This document shows positions 1 through 9,882 of a DNA stretch of 64,000 nt, piece by piece. A program made the translations under genes and the position numbers. The notes beneath the pieces were generated by a model. It worked only from the letters and a program-made list of their open reading frames with translations, was not told the origin of the DNA and did no database searches. Position 1 is the first letter of the stretch; every line of letters starts with the position of its first letter. The stretch comes from Desulfonauticus sp. (GTDB taxonomy: Bacteria > Desulfobacterota > Desulfovibrionia > Desulfovibrionales > Desulfonatronovibrionaceae), in assembly GCA_030950395.1 (NCBI GenBank), contig JAUZRP010000014.1:1-64000 (forward strand). Reading direction: 5' to 3'.

Positions 1-1
1 A

Positions 2-118
2 GTCAGAAAACTTCCTTGATGAAAAAAGGATTGAGACATGGCTTTACGCCTTCTTTAAGATAAGCCTTCCTTGTCTCTTTATGTCAGAAAACTTCCTTGA
101 TGAAAAAAGGATTGAGAC
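2..118 (+). CRISPR. Terminal part of a CRISPR array: two identical 36-bp repeats (2-37, 83-118) and one 45-nt spacer (38-82); array continues upstream of the window
   Basis: GTCAGAAAACTTCCTTGATGAAAAAAGGATTGAGAC occurs twice exactly; 3' ATTGAGAC resembles a typical crRNA 5' handle; cas1/cas2 immediately downstream. Confidence 0.93.
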
Positions 119-241
119 GTCATCACAATATTTGCCAAATATTTAATTTTACCCAATTTTTGAATTTTTATATTACAAACTTGTCTAACGGAATTGTTTT
201 GCAGGTAATTTTAAAAAATAATTTGTTTGTTGGGGAAATGT

Positions 242-1378
242 ATGGCTGTGGTTTATATTACCAAACCAGGTGTAAAAGTGCATTTGGAAGGAAATCATCT
301 TCTCGTAAAAGGAGAAGATTTTAAACAGACCATTTATACTTTTAATTTAGAAAGATTGATTTTGGTTGGTAAAGTTGAATTAACTTATTCTGCTTTAACC
401 CATCTTTTACGCAACAATACTTCTGTTATTTTTTTAACTAGACAAGGGAATTACCTTGGTTCTTTGAGTGGACTTGAGGCAAAAAATGTGTTTTTGCGCG
501 TCTCTCAATACGAGAGATTACAAGATCCAGAGTTTAAACTAAATACTGCTCGCTCTATAGTCTCTGGAAAAATTAGAAATATGCGAATGTTGATTATGAG
601 AATGGCTAGAACTCTAGATTCCAACTTGTGTTCTGATGTAGCAAAAAACTTAGCTCGCTTCTCTAGTCTTGTTCAGTCTGCTAGTAGCGTAGAATCTTTG
701 CGAGGTTTTGAAGGACAAGCAACAAAAATTTATTTTAAAGGATTAAAAGAGGGATTTGATCCTGATTTAGGATTTACCAAACGCACTAGACGTCCTCCAA
801 CAGACCCTGTAAATGCTTGTTTGTCTTTTGGATATACTATTCTTATGAATATAGTGGCAGGAGCAATTGGGGCTCGTGGTCTTGATCCTGCCTTGGGTAA
901 TTTGCACGAATTAAGTTATGGACGTCTTTCTCTTGCCTTAGATTTAATGGAAGAATTTAGAGTACCTGTTGTTGATATGACTGTATTGGCTTGTTTTAAT
1001 CTTGGTATATTACAGAAAGATGATTTTTACACAGTGGAGCCTCAAAAGAAATCTGATTTTTCAGAAAATGGAAAGTGGGTTGAAGAAATAGATATATTAA
1101 TTTCTGGTAGAGATACTTATGAACAAATAAAAGGAGCAGAAAACGAAGATGCAGAAGGTCCTGGTGAAGATGATGCAGGAGTAATTGGTGTTTTTTTGAA
1201 AAAAGAAGCAAAGAAACGTTTTTTAACTCGTCTGGAAAAACGTTTATCCATGACTCTTTATTATCCAAGATTAGATAAAAAATTAACTTTACGTCAAATA
1301 ATTGATCGTCAGATAGAATTATACTCTTTTTATATTAGAGGTGAAGTGCCTCTCTACGATCCAATTTCTCCTAAGTAA
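242..1378 (+). CDS. cas1: CRISPR-associated endonuclease Cas1
   Basis: Cas1-like N-terminus (VYITKPGVKVHLEGNHLLV) and motifs NACLSFGYTILMNIVAGAIGARGLDPALGNLHE; next to CRISPR. ORF track start at 227 is probably too early; ATG at 242. Confidence 0.95.
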   Translation: MAVVYITKPGVKVHLEGNHLLVKGEDFKQTIYTFNLERLILVGKVELTYSALTHLLRNNTSVIFLTRQGNYLGSLSGLEAKNVFLRVSQYERLQDPEFKLNTARSIVSGKIRNMRMLIMRMARTLDSNLCSDVAKNLARFSSLVQSASSVESLRGFEGQATKIYFKGLKEGFDPDLGFTKRTRRPPTDPVNACLSFGYTILMNIVAGAIGARGLDPALGNLHELSYGRLSLALDLMEEFRVPVVDMTVLACFNLGILQKDDFYTVEPQKKSDFSENGKWVEEIDILISGRDTYEQIKGAENEDAEGPGEDDAGVIGVFLKKEAKKRFLTRLEKRLSMTLYYPRLDKKLTLRQIIDRQIELYSFYIRGEVPLYDPISPK

Positions 1379-1406
1379 ATAAGGATTATTTTTAGGATTT
1401 TATAAG

Positions 1407-1682
1407 ATGTTGGTAATTGTTACCTATGATATCTCCGATCCTAAACGTTTATATAGAGTACATAATTTATTAAAAGATTACGGTGTTCCTGTTCAATATT
1501 CTGTATTTGAATGTGATCTTAACCAAGAGCAGATAGAAGAGATGTTGTTAAATCTAAAACAAGAAATGGATTTTGATAATGATGCTTTACTTATTTATCC
1601 AGTTTGTGAAATGTGTAGAAGGAAAGTTCACATTTGTGGTCAGGGTGAAATTTGGATAGATAAAGATTGGTGGATTTATTAA
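1407..1682 (+). CDS. cas2: CRISPR-associated endoribonuclease Cas2 (first copy)
   Basis: MLVIVTYDISDPKRLYRVHNLLKDYGVPVQYSVFECDL is a typical Cas2 ferredoxin-fold start. Confidence 0.93.
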   Translation: MLVIVTYDISDPKRLYRVHNLLKDYGVPVQYSVFECDLNQEQIEEMLLNLKQEMDFDNDALLIYPVCEMCRRKVHICGQGEIWIDKDWWIY

Positions 1683-1960
1683 TGTGGATATTAGCTATTT
1701 ACGACATTCGAGATGAAAAAAGATTAAATAAGGTGGCTAAATTAATGGAGAGTTATGGCCAGAGAGTGCAGAGATCTGTTTTTGAACTAGATCTAGATAG
1801 GTTTGCTTTGATTGCACTTCAGGAACAACTACTTGAAATAATTAACAAAGATGAAGATGCTGTTAAATTTTTTAGGTTGTGTAATAAATGTTGGGAGAAA
1901 TGTATCGTATTTGGTAATTGTAGTCGTTCTTTGCCTTTAAAAGAGTTGGATATTATTTGA
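1682..1960 (+). CDS. cas2: CRISPR-associated endoribonuclease Cas2 (second, divergent copy)
   Basis: MWILAIYDIRDEKRLNKVAKLMESYGQRVQRSVFELDL; start overlaps stop of the first cas2 (TAATG). Confidence 0.9.
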   Translation: MWILAIYDIRDEKRLNKVAKLMESYGQRVQRSVFELDLDRFALIALQEQLLEIINKDEDAVKFFRLCNKCWEKCIVFGNCSRSLPLKELDII

Positions 1961-1993
1961 AATTTTTTTCAAGTTGGTATATTGTACCCAAGT

Positions 1994-3112
1994 ATGCGCA
2001 ATATATTGCTTTGTCTTTGTGGACTAACCCCTCAAATTATTACAGAGACTATTTATGCTCTGGTAAAACTGGAAAACCCTCCTTATGTTCCAGACGAAGT
2101 TCACGTAATTACTACTGGTATTGGTAAAATGCTTATTAAAGAAAAATTATTGCACCCCGATCAAGGACATTTTTATGCCTTGTGTCAGGAATACGGACTA
2201 AAGAATATTCTTTTTGACGATTCTACAATTCACGTGGTCAGTAAAAATAATCAAGAGCTTTTTGATATTAAAGATAATCTCGATAACCAAGTTATGGCAG
2301 ATTGTATTTTAAGTGTAGTAAAAAATATTTGCTCTGACCCCGAGGTTAAACTCCACGCTTCTCTGGCTGGAGGTAGAAAGAGTATGAGTTTTTATTTGGG
2401 CATGGCTATGCAATTTTATGCTCGACCTCAGGATGAACTATCTCATATTTTAGTTAATCCACCCTTTGAAAATCATCCAGATTTTTATTATCCACCCAAA
2501 ATTCCTAAAGACTATACTGTTTATGATAAATTAAAAGATAGACTCTATACCTCAAATAGTTCGGAAGCTAAAATTGTATTAGCTAAAATTCCTTTTCTTA
2601 AATTGCGTGACCAGATTTTAGTTAAAACAGAAGATATCTCTTTTAGTAAACAAGTAGCATCTGTGCAAAAAATTCTTTCTAAACAAAAAACATCTTTATT
2701 ATTTGTATATCCCCAAATTTTAACTATTCAATTTAGATCTAACAGCTTGACATTGACTCCAATGGAAATGGCAATTTATTTACAACTAATAAAAAATAAA
2801 CAGAAATGCTCAAAAAAAATTTGTGATCATTGTTATGATTGTTTTATTGAAGTTTATAATTTTTCTTTGGAGCAAATTTACAATTTTTTGCGCACAATTT
2901 GGGGAGAATTTTCTGCTCGTTTAGAATCTGTTCAAAAACGTTTTGAAAACAGAGTTGACTTAAAAGATTGGTTTTTACAAAATAAATCTAGAATTAACAA
3001 AAAACTTGCAACAATAGATCCAAAAGGAGAGATTCAAATTAAAAGCTATGGTTCTTATGGAAGCAAGAGATATGGAATTTTAGTAAATAAAAAAGATATA
3101 GTGATATTATGA
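1994..3112 (+). CDS. CRISPR-associated CARF-domain protein, NE0113/Csm6-ring-nuclease-like family
   Basis: N-terminus MRNILLCLCGLTPQIITETIYAL and LHASLAGGRKSMSFYLGMAMQFYAR typical of the Cas_NE0113 family; C-terminal region HTH-like; downstream of cas1-cas2. Confidence 0.82.
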   Translation: MRNILLCLCGLTPQIITETIYALVKLENPPYVPDEVHVITTGIGKMLIKEKLLHPDQGHFYALCQEYGLKNILFDDSTIHVVSKNNQELFDIKDNLDNQVMADCILSVVKNICSDPEVKLHASLAGGRKSMSFYLGMAMQFYARPQDELSHILVNPPFENHPDFYYPPKIPKDYTVYDKLKDRLYTSNSSEAKIVLAKIPFLKLRDQILVKTEDISFSKQVASVQKILSKQKTSLLFVYPQILTIQFRSNSLTLTPMEMAIYLQLIKNKQKCSKKICDHCYDCFIEVYNFSLEQIYNFLRTIWGEFSARLESVQKRFENRVDLKDWFLQNKSRINKKLATIDPKGEIQIKSYGSYGSKRYGILVNKKDIVIL

Positions 3113-3113
3113 A

Positions 3114-3232
3114 AGATGCAACTGCAAAAAATAGATAGGAGTTCAATGAGAAAATTTTTTCAACAATTTAAGCTGGTTACAACTTGGAAATTTAATTAAA
3201 AACGCCAATTTTGGGTTTTTGCAGTTACGTCT
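3114..3232 (+). repeat. MITE-like intergenic element, copy A
   Basis: AGATGCAACTGCAAAAA...TTTTTGCAGTTACGTCT inverted termini; core AAGCTGGTTACAACTTGGAAATTTAATTAAAAACGCCAATTTTGGG matches copies B-F. Confidence 0.85.
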
Positions 3233-3415
3233 ATTAAATGAGTTACTTGACAGTTAGTTTTTTGTTAATACTTTTAAACCTGCCCCTTCTTTTTTTATAT
3301 TAGTCTTTTTTGTGATCCTGTCGTGTTTTTGGTAAGAATAAACCTTGTCATTTTTAACAATTTTGTTTATTTACCTGTGTTTACGGTAATAAAATTTGAT
3401 TAGGAGCTTATTTTA

Positions 3416-4735
3416 ATGTCTATTTTTACCTTTGAGGAGGCATTAGATTATCACAGTATTGGTAGAAAGGGTAAATTAGAAACTGTTCCCACCAAACCTT
3501 GTATCAATCAAAAGCATCTTTCTCTGGCCTATACTCCTGGAGTGGCTATACCTTGTAGGGAGATCCAAAAAAATAAAGATTTGGTTTATGAATATACCAA
3601 CAAATCTAATCTTGTGGCCGTAGTTTCCAATGGAAGCGCTGTGCTGGGGTTGGGCAATATTGGTCCGGAAGCTGGTAAGCCTGTAATGGAAGGAAAAGCG
3701 GTTTTGTTTAAAATTTTTGCTGACGTGGACGTGTACGATCTAAATTTAAGAGTAAGTGATCCTGATCAATTTATTGAAGTTGTTAAAACTATGGAGCCTA
3801 CTTTTGGGGGTATCAATCTGGAAGACATCAAGGCTCCTGAATGTTTTTATATAGAGCAAAAACTTATCAATGAAATGGATATTCCTGTTTTTCATGACGA
3901 TCAACACGGGACAGCTATTATTTCTGGTGCAGCTTTACTCAATGCTTTGGAAATAACAGGTAAAAATATAAAAAGTATCAAAATGGTGATTTCGGGAGCA
4001 GGGGCAGCTGCTATAGCTAGTGCCAAATTTTACGTTTCTTTAGGGGTAAAGAAAGAAAATATTTTTATGTTTGACTCTAAGGGCTTGCTTTATAAAAATA
4101 GATCTGCAATGAATGAATTTAAACTAGAATTTGCTCAGGACAAAAACGTTGGCTCTATGGCCGACGTTATAAAAGGAGCTGATGTATTCATTGGTTTGTC
4201 TGTTAAATGTGTCTTAAACTTGGATATGGTAAAATCTATGGAGAAAAATCCGATTATTTTTGCTATGGCTAATCCTGATCCAGAAATAGATTTTGAGGTT
4301 GCCAGAAAAATACGGCCAGACGTTATTATGGCCACAGGGCGTTCTGACTATCCTAATCAGATTAACAATGTGTCAGGATTTCCTTTTATTTTTAGAGGTG
4401 CTTTGGACGTAAGGGCTCGAAAAATAAATGAAGAAATGAAAAGGGCCGCAGCAAAGTCTTTAGCAGATTTAGCCAAAGAGCCTGTTCCAGAAGAGGTGCT
4501 AAGGGCCTATGGAGTAAAAAAATTGGAATTTGGTCCTGATTACATCATTCCAAAACCCCTTGATTTGCGTATCGTAGAGAGGGAAGCTTCTGCAGTAGCA
4601 CAAGCAGCGATGCAGACCGGAGTAGCTAAGAAAAAAATAGATTTACAAAAGTATAAACAAGAATTGAAAGAAAGATTACATGTTTCTAGAAAAAGGATAA
4701 GAGATTTTATTTGTTCTTATAATTTATCTTTTTAA
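3416..4735 (+). CDS. NAD(P)-dependent malic enzyme
   Basis: [46 protein letters not shown] motifs. Confidence 0.93.
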   Translation: MSIFTFEEALDYHSIGRKGKLETVPTKPCINQKHLSLAYTPGVAIPCREIQKNKDLVYEYTNKSNLVAVVSNGSAVLGLGNIGPEAGKPVMEGKAVLFKIFADVDVYDLNLRVSDPDQFIEVVKTMEPTFGGINLEDIKAPECFYIEQKLINEMDIPVFHDDQHGTAIISGAALLNALEITGKNIKSIKMVISGAGAAAIASAKFYVSLGVKKENIFMFDSKGLLYKNRSAMNEFKLEFAQDKNVGSMADVIKGADVFIGLSVKCVLNLDMVKSMEKNPIIFAMANPDPEIDFEVARKIRPDVIMATGRSDYPNQINNVSGFPFIFRGALDVRARKINEEMKRAAAKSLADLAKEPVPEEVLRAYGVKKLEFGPDYIIPKPLDLRIVEREASAVAQAAMQTGVAKKKIDLQKYKQELKERLHVSRKRIRDFICSYNLSF

Positions 4736-4751
4736 AATTAAGATTAATATT

Positions 4752-5105
4752 ATGCACGAACTATCCATTGCTCAATCTTTGCTGGATATCATAAAAGAAG
4801 AAATGGCCAAAAATAATGTTACTAAGTTACTAAAAGTAAAAATAAAGTATGGTCAACTTTCTGCTATTGTGCCAGAGGCATTGCAAACTGCTTTTAAAGT
4901 GCTTACTGCAGACACTCCTTTAGAACATGCAAAAATTATTGCCGAAGAAGTTCCTTTGCGAGCGCGGTGTAGAAAGTGTAAAAAAGAGTTTACTCCTGAT
5001 CCAGATGAATTTGTCATTATTTATTGTCCTTATTGTAAAGCAGAATTTGGACATGAAATAATTTCCGGTAAAGAATTGATAATAGAGGAAATAGAAGCAG
5101 AATAA
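4752..5105 (+). CDS. hypA: Hydrogenase nickel incorporation protein HypA
   Basis: MHELSIAQSLLDI start and two CxxC zinc motifs. Confidence 0.94.
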   Translation: MHELSIAQSLLDIIKEEMAKNNVTKLLKVKIKYGQLSAIVPEALQTAFKVLTADTPLEHAKIIAEEVPLRARCRKCKKEFTPDPDEFVIIYCPYCKAEFGHEIISGKELIIEEIEAE

Positions 5106-5174
5106 AAGCATTGAGAGTTTATTTTGTTAGTCTTTAAGATTTGGTATGTATTTACTTTAATAAGGAGATAAAAA

Positions 5175-5834
5175 ATGCAGATTCAAGTCGTAAGAAATAT
5201 TTTAGAAGCTAATGAACGTATTGCTCAAGAGTTAAAAGATAAATTTTTAGCTCAAAAAGTGCTTGTTTTAAATTTAATGAGTTCTCCAGGAGCAGGTAAA
5301 ACTACTCTTTTGGAAAGAACTTTAATTGATTTAAAAGATGATTTAAAAATGGCAGTAATAGAAGGAGACGTGCAAACAAACAACGATGCTTTGCGAGTAG
5401 CTGCTACAGGAGTGCAAGCTGTGCAGATTAATACAGATGGAGGGTGTCATTTGGATAGTAGTATGGTGCTTGAAGCCATAGATAAAATAGATCTGGAACA
5501 TGTAGAGCTTTTGTTTATAGAAAACGTTGGCAATTTGGTGTGCCCTGCAGAATTTACTGTAGGTGAGGATTATAAAATTACAATTTTAAGTGTTACAGAA
5601 GGAGATGATAAACCAGAAAAATATCCGTTAATTTTTGCTGAGTCCAAAGTGATGCTTTTAAATAAAATAGATTTGCTTCCTTATGTAGATTTTAATCTGC
5701 AAAGAGCCTCTAATTTTGCTAAAAGTCTAAATCCAGAGATAGAAATTTTCCCTGTATCAGCTAAGACCGGAGAAGGCCTGGATGATTGGTATCAATGGCT
5801 AAAAAAAGAAGTTGAGAAAAAGGTGAGAGGGTAA
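5175..5834 (+). CDS. hypB: Hydrogenase nickel incorporation GTPase HypB
   Basis: LNLMSSPGAGKTTLLERT P-loop, IEGDVQTNNDALR, IENVGNLVCPAEF. Confidence 0.95.
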   Translation: MQIQVVRNILEANERIAQELKDKFLAQKVLVLNLMSSPGAGKTTLLERTLIDLKDDLKMAVIEGDVQTNNDALRVAATGVQAVQINTDGGCHLDSSMVLEAIDKIDLEHVELLFIENVGNLVCPAEFTVGEDYKITILSVTEGDDKPEKYPLIFAESKVMLLNKIDLLPYVDFNLQRASNFAKSLNPEIEIFPVSAKTGEGLDDWYQWLKKEVEKKVRG

Positions 5835-5987
5835 AATGGCGTTAAAATTCAAGTCTGAAATACTGAAAAATGTCTTTAATTTTTATCTCTTTTCACATTA
5901 TATTGGTTGGATAAAATAGATAAAAAAGCGATTTTTATAGTGAGATGAAAAATAATAAAAAAACAAATAAAAAAAAGGAGAAATAAA

Positions 5988-6662
5988 ATGAGCAAAGAGC
6001 AAGAACAAAGACAAGAAGAGGCAAAACACGTTAATATCTTTGAAGAGATAGAAGAAGAAGTAGATGAGACTGTCCATCCATTTTTGGAATGGATTTTAGA
6101 TCATATTAAACCCATAGGGATTGGAATTGGGGCGATTGTCTTGGGTGTTGCTGTTTATTCTGGGATTGACTATTATCATACCAAGAATATCCAGCAAGCC
6201 AAACAACAATTAGGGTTGATTTTAATAAATTCCAAAAACAAGGCTAGAGATTTAGAGCAATTTTTAAATAAAGCTCCAGACAAATTGAAGCCTGCCATTT
6301 ATATAGAATTGGCCAAAATTTATGTTAATGAAGGCAATTCTAATAAAGGTTTAGAAGTTTTAAAAAAATTAGAAAAGGTTGATGATGATATTTATCCTAT
6401 TTGTGTTTTAACAGAAGTAAATTTATTAATGAATGAAAATAAATATCAAGATGCTTATAAACTTTTAAAATCTGTAGAAAATAAGATGCCTACTACTTAT
6501 AAAAAGGAAGTTTTACTAAAAAAAGCTCTTTTAGCAGAAAAAACAAAAGACTTCAAACAAGCCTATGCTTGTTATCAAGAGTTAAAATCTGAGTATAAAG
6601 GAGAGGATACTTCTTATTTTGAATACAAGTTAAATATATTAAAAGATAAACTCGAGGGATAA
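5988..6662 (+). CDS. Membrane-anchored tetratricopeptide-repeat-like protein
   Basis: Single TM helix (GIGIGAIVLGVAVYSGIDYY) followed by helical TPR-like repeats. Confidence 0.6.
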   Translation: MSKEQEQRQEEAKHVNIFEEIEEEVDETVHPFLEWILDHIKPIGIGIGAIVLGVAVYSGIDYYHTKNIQQAKQQLGLILINSKNKARDLEQFLNKAPDKLKPAIYIELAKIYVNEGNSNKGLEVLKKLEKVDDDIYPICVLTEVNLLMNENKYQDAYKLLKSVENKMPTTYKKEVLLKKALLAEKTKDFKQAYACYQELKSEYKGEDTSYFEYKLNILKDKLEG

Positions 6663-6664
6663 AA

Positions 6665-8491
6665 ATGGACATTTTAATTCAAGGTAAGGCAGGAGAAAAG
6701 CACTTATTGTTGGGCAATGAAGCCATTGTGAGAGGAGCGATAGAAGCTGGAGTTGGTTTTATTTCTTGCTATCCTGGAACTCCTTCTTCTGAAGTGCCTG
6801 ATACGTTTTATCGTCTTAAAAATAAGGGCAGATATTATTTTGAATATTCAGTTAATGAAAAAGTTGCTTTAGAGGTGGCTGGTGGAGCTACTTTGGCTGG
6901 AGTTCCTGCCTTAGTAACTATGAAACATGTAGGAGTGAACGTAGGTGCAGATCCTTTGATGACTTTAGCGTATATAGGTACTCCTGGTGGTTTTGTGTTG
7001 CTTAGTGCGGATGATCCTTTTTGTCATTCCAGTCAAAATGAGCAGGATAATCGTTATTATGCACGTTTGGGAGGACTCCCTTGTTTTGAGCCTGCTAGTG
7101 CTCAGGAGTGTAAAGAAATGACCAAAGCTGCTTTTGAATTATCTAAAAAGTATGGTCAACCTTTTTTACTGCGTACAACAACCAGAATTAATCACTTGAG
7201 AGGGCCTGTTGTTTTTGGAGATGTGAAAGAACCTGAGATAAAAGGTGTTTTTGCTAAGCAGCCTTTTAGGTTTGTGCCCATACCTGCAGTAGCCAGAGAA
7301 AGACACAAGGTATTGCTTTCTAATCTTAACAAAATAAAAGAAGAGCAATGTAATTCGCTGTTTAATAAAATTTGGGGTGAAGGCCAGATAGGGGTAATTG
7401 TTTCTGGTATTAGCCGGGCTTATTTACACGATGTGTTGCTGGAATTTCCTGAGCTAAAAGTAAAGGTTTTGGAGTTAGGGTTTACTTATCCTTTGAGTCA
7501 GAAGTTGATTTTAAAATTTTTGAGAGATTTAGATAGGGTGCTGATTTTAGAAGAATTAGAGCCTATTTTAGAGCAGGAAGTTAGAGCTTTAATTCAACAA
7601 AATTCTCTTCAAATAGATGTGAAAGGTAAAGATATTGGTTTGCCTCGTTTTGGGGAATATTCTACCTCTTTAATTGCTAAGGCCCTTTTTAAAGTTTGCA
7701 ATTTAAGTTTTGAATCTAAAACTATTTGTGAACAAGAAACTGAGTTGGCTAATAGACCTCCCAATTTATGCCCTGGTTGTCCGCATCGTTCAGTTTATTA
7801 TGCTGTAAGAGAGATGTTTGGAGATGAAGCTTATTATTCTTCGGATATAGGCTGTTATACGTTGGGAATTTTACCTCCACTAAAAATGGCAGACTTTTTA
7901 TTGTGTATGGGTTCGTCTGTATCTGCTGGTAGTGGATTGAGCAGAGTGGTGGATAAGCCCGTAATTGCTTTTATTGGAGATTCTACGTTTTTTCATTCTG
8001 GCATTGCAGGATTGCTAAATGCCGTCTATAACCAGCACAATTTATTATTAATAATTTTAGATAACAAGACTACGGCCATGACCGGGCATCAACCACACCC
8101 TGGTTGTACGGTCGAAAAGATGGTTCAAGATGTAAAGCCCATACCTATAGAACCTGTTATTAGGTCTTTGGGTATAGAGCACGTTGTAAGTGTAAAGGCT
8201 TTAAATCAAAAAGCTTTAAAACAAGCTTTAGAAAACTTTAAAGATTTACCAGGTGTTAGAGTAATTATTGCCGAAGAGCCTTGTCCTCTTTTTGCCAGAA
8301 AGGTGTTAGGGAGGAAAAAAAATAAACGAGCTTATATTAGCGATACGTGTGATAATTGTCTAAAATGTGTGCAAGAATTGGCTTGCCCTGCATTTTTTAT
8401 AGATGAGAGTAAAAAAGTCCGTATAAATGCTGGGTTATGCTCTGGTTGTATGCTGTGTTTGCAAATTTGTGAACACATAAAAGCAGAGTAA
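6665..8491 (+). CDS. iorA: Indolepyruvate ferredoxin oxidoreductase, alpha subunit
   Basis: SCYPGTPSSEVPDTF, TPP site region (FIGDSTFFHSGIAGLLNAVYN), C-terminal ferredoxin-type Cys clusters. Confidence 0.93.
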   Translation: MDILIQGKAGEKHLLLGNEAIVRGAIEAGVGFISCYPGTPSSEVPDTFYRLKNKGRYYFEYSVNEKVALEVAGGATLAGVPALVTMKHVGVNVGADPLMTLAYIGTPGGFVLLSADDPFCHSSQNEQDNRYYARLGGLPCFEPASAQECKEMTKAAFELSKKYGQPFLLRTTTRINHLRGPVVFGDVKEPEIKGVFAKQPFRFVPIPAVARERHKVLLSNLNKIKEEQCNSLFNKIWGEGQIGVIVSGISRAYLHDVLLEFPELKVKVLELGFTYPLSQKLILKFLRDLDRVLILEELEPILEQEVRALIQQNSLQIDVKGKDIGLPRFGEYSTSLIAKALFKVCNLSFESKTICEQETELANRPPNLCPGCPHRSVYYAVREMFGDEAYYSSDIGCYTLGILPPLKMADFLLCMGSSVSAGSGLSRVVDKPVIAFIGDSTFFHSGIAGLLNAVYNQHNLLLIILDNKTTAMTGHQPHPGCTVEKMVQDVKPIPIEPVIRSLGIEHVVSVKALNQKALKQALENFKDLPGVRVIIAEEPCPLFARKVLGRKKNKRAYISDTCDNCLKCVQELACPAFFIDESKKVRINAGLCSGCMLCLQICEHIKAE

Positions 8492-8536
8492 TGCCGTTTA
8501 TGACGTCATTGTAAAAAACAAAATTTTTGTTTTTAA

Positions 8537-8664
8537 GACGTAACTGCAAAAGTTTAAAATTTACGTTTTTGGTTAAATTGTCAAATTGTAATTAGCTTAA
8601 ATTATTAAATAAATTTTTTAATTGAACGTGCATATAACTGCTTAAAATAATTTTTGCAGTTGGA
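8537..8664 (-). repeat. MITE-like intergenic element, copy B
   Basis: GACGTAACTGCAAAAG...TTTTTGCAGTTGGA; reverse complement of the copy A/D/E core. Confidence 0.85.
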
Positions 8665-8751
8665 TCGGTTGTTATATGTAGTTTTCATGTACTGGTAAAT
8701 TAAAGCAATTAGCGATAACTAATTATCAAGTGTTAGTTACTGGAGATAGCA

Positions 8752-9882
8752 ATGAGGAAGATAATTTATAGAGACGGTCTTTTTATAGATAGAGATGATG
8801 AAGAGAAGTTTATTTTAGAGAGGTTAGAAAAGAGGTCGGAAAATATTTTGTTTATTTATGGACCGAAGTCCAGTGGTAAGACTAATTTTATTGAATACAT
8901 AGTAGAAGAGAAGTTGAGTAAAAAGAGAGATAGATTTTACGTAAATTACATAAACTTTAGAAGATATGCTATAGTTAATTATTCTTCTTTTTTAAACGTG
9001 TATTTTTTCCCCATTAGAGAAGAAAACAAGCCTTTTTTAGCTAAGATGTCAGATAAATTTAAATTGGTATTTGATAGTTTGAGGGGAGAAGTTAGTTTAC
9101 CAGAAGAGGGAGTGAATTTTGCTATAAGTTTAAATTTATTTGAGGCTATGGAGCGAAATGATTTGGATCAGTTTAAAGTGATATTTGAGGTGTTAAAAAA
9201 GATTAAGAGTACTGGTCGCGTTCCCGTGTTGATTATAGATGAGGTTCAAGAGTTAAAAGACATTTACATGAATGGAGATATTAAGAAGAGGTATTTATTA
9301 ACTGAGTTTTTTAAGTTTTTGGTGAGTCTGACCAAAGAGACGCATTTAGCGCATATAATAGTTTTAACCAGTTCTTCATTGTTTATTGATGAGATTTATA
9401 ATAATTCCAATTTAGCTCAAACCAGTGAATTCTTTTTATTTGATCACTTTAATTATGAAGTTATAAGAGAATGGTTAGAAGATGAAGGTTTTAGTTTAGA
9501 GGAGATAGATTTGGTCTGGGAGTATTTGGGCGGTTGTCCTTTTAATATCCTGAATTTACTTTCCAATAGAGATATTTTGCCCAATTTTGAATTAAAGTCT
9601 TACTTACATAGAGAAGCTATGTTGATGCGTGGTAAAATTGATTTTACTATGGTAGATTTGGATAAAGAAGAAAGACAGGATTATTTTATAGAATTAATGA
9701 AGACCATAATAGAAAACGGTTTTGCCCTTAGAAATTCCAAAAATAAATTGCAGACAGAAGTGTTAAATGTAGTAATAGATAAGGATATTTTATTTGTGAG
9801 GGCTGAGACAGGGGAAATTATTTTTAATTCTCAGATAATGAAAAAGGGAGCTGAGCTTTATTTAAATCAGATTAAGAGGTAA
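8752..9882 (+). CDS. P-loop ATPase of the archaeal-type ATPase_2 kind
   Basis: Walker A YGPKSSGKTNFIEYI, Walker B VLIIDEVQEL; paralog at 45617-46733. Confidence 0.8.
   Translation: MRKIIYRDGLFIDRDDEEKFILERLEKRSENILFIYGPKSSGKTNFIEYIVEEKLSKKRDRFYVNYINFRRYAIVNYSSFLNVYFFPIREENKPFLAKMSDKFKLVFDSLRGEVSLPEEGVNFAISLNLFEAMERNDLDQFKVIFEVLKKIKSTGRVPVLIIDEVQELKDIYMNGDIKKRYLLTEFFKFLVSLTKETHLAHIIVLTSSSLFIDEIYNNSNLAQTSEFFLFDHFNYEVIREWLEDEGFSLEEIDLVWEYLGGCPFNILNLLSNRDILPNFELKSYLHREAMLMRGKIDFTMVDLDKEERQDYFIELMKTIIENGFALRNSKNKLQTEVLNVVIDKDILFVRAETGEIIFNSQIMKKGAELYLNQIKR

Noticed and set aside
97-324. 75-aa ORF over the CRISPR repeat and cas1 start
   Set aside because: Overlaps the repeat and the cas1 reading region in another frame; no protein-like features.
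996-1268. Antisense ORF in cas1
   Set aside because: Fully inside the well-supported cas1 gene; Leu/Phe/His-rich antisense artefact.
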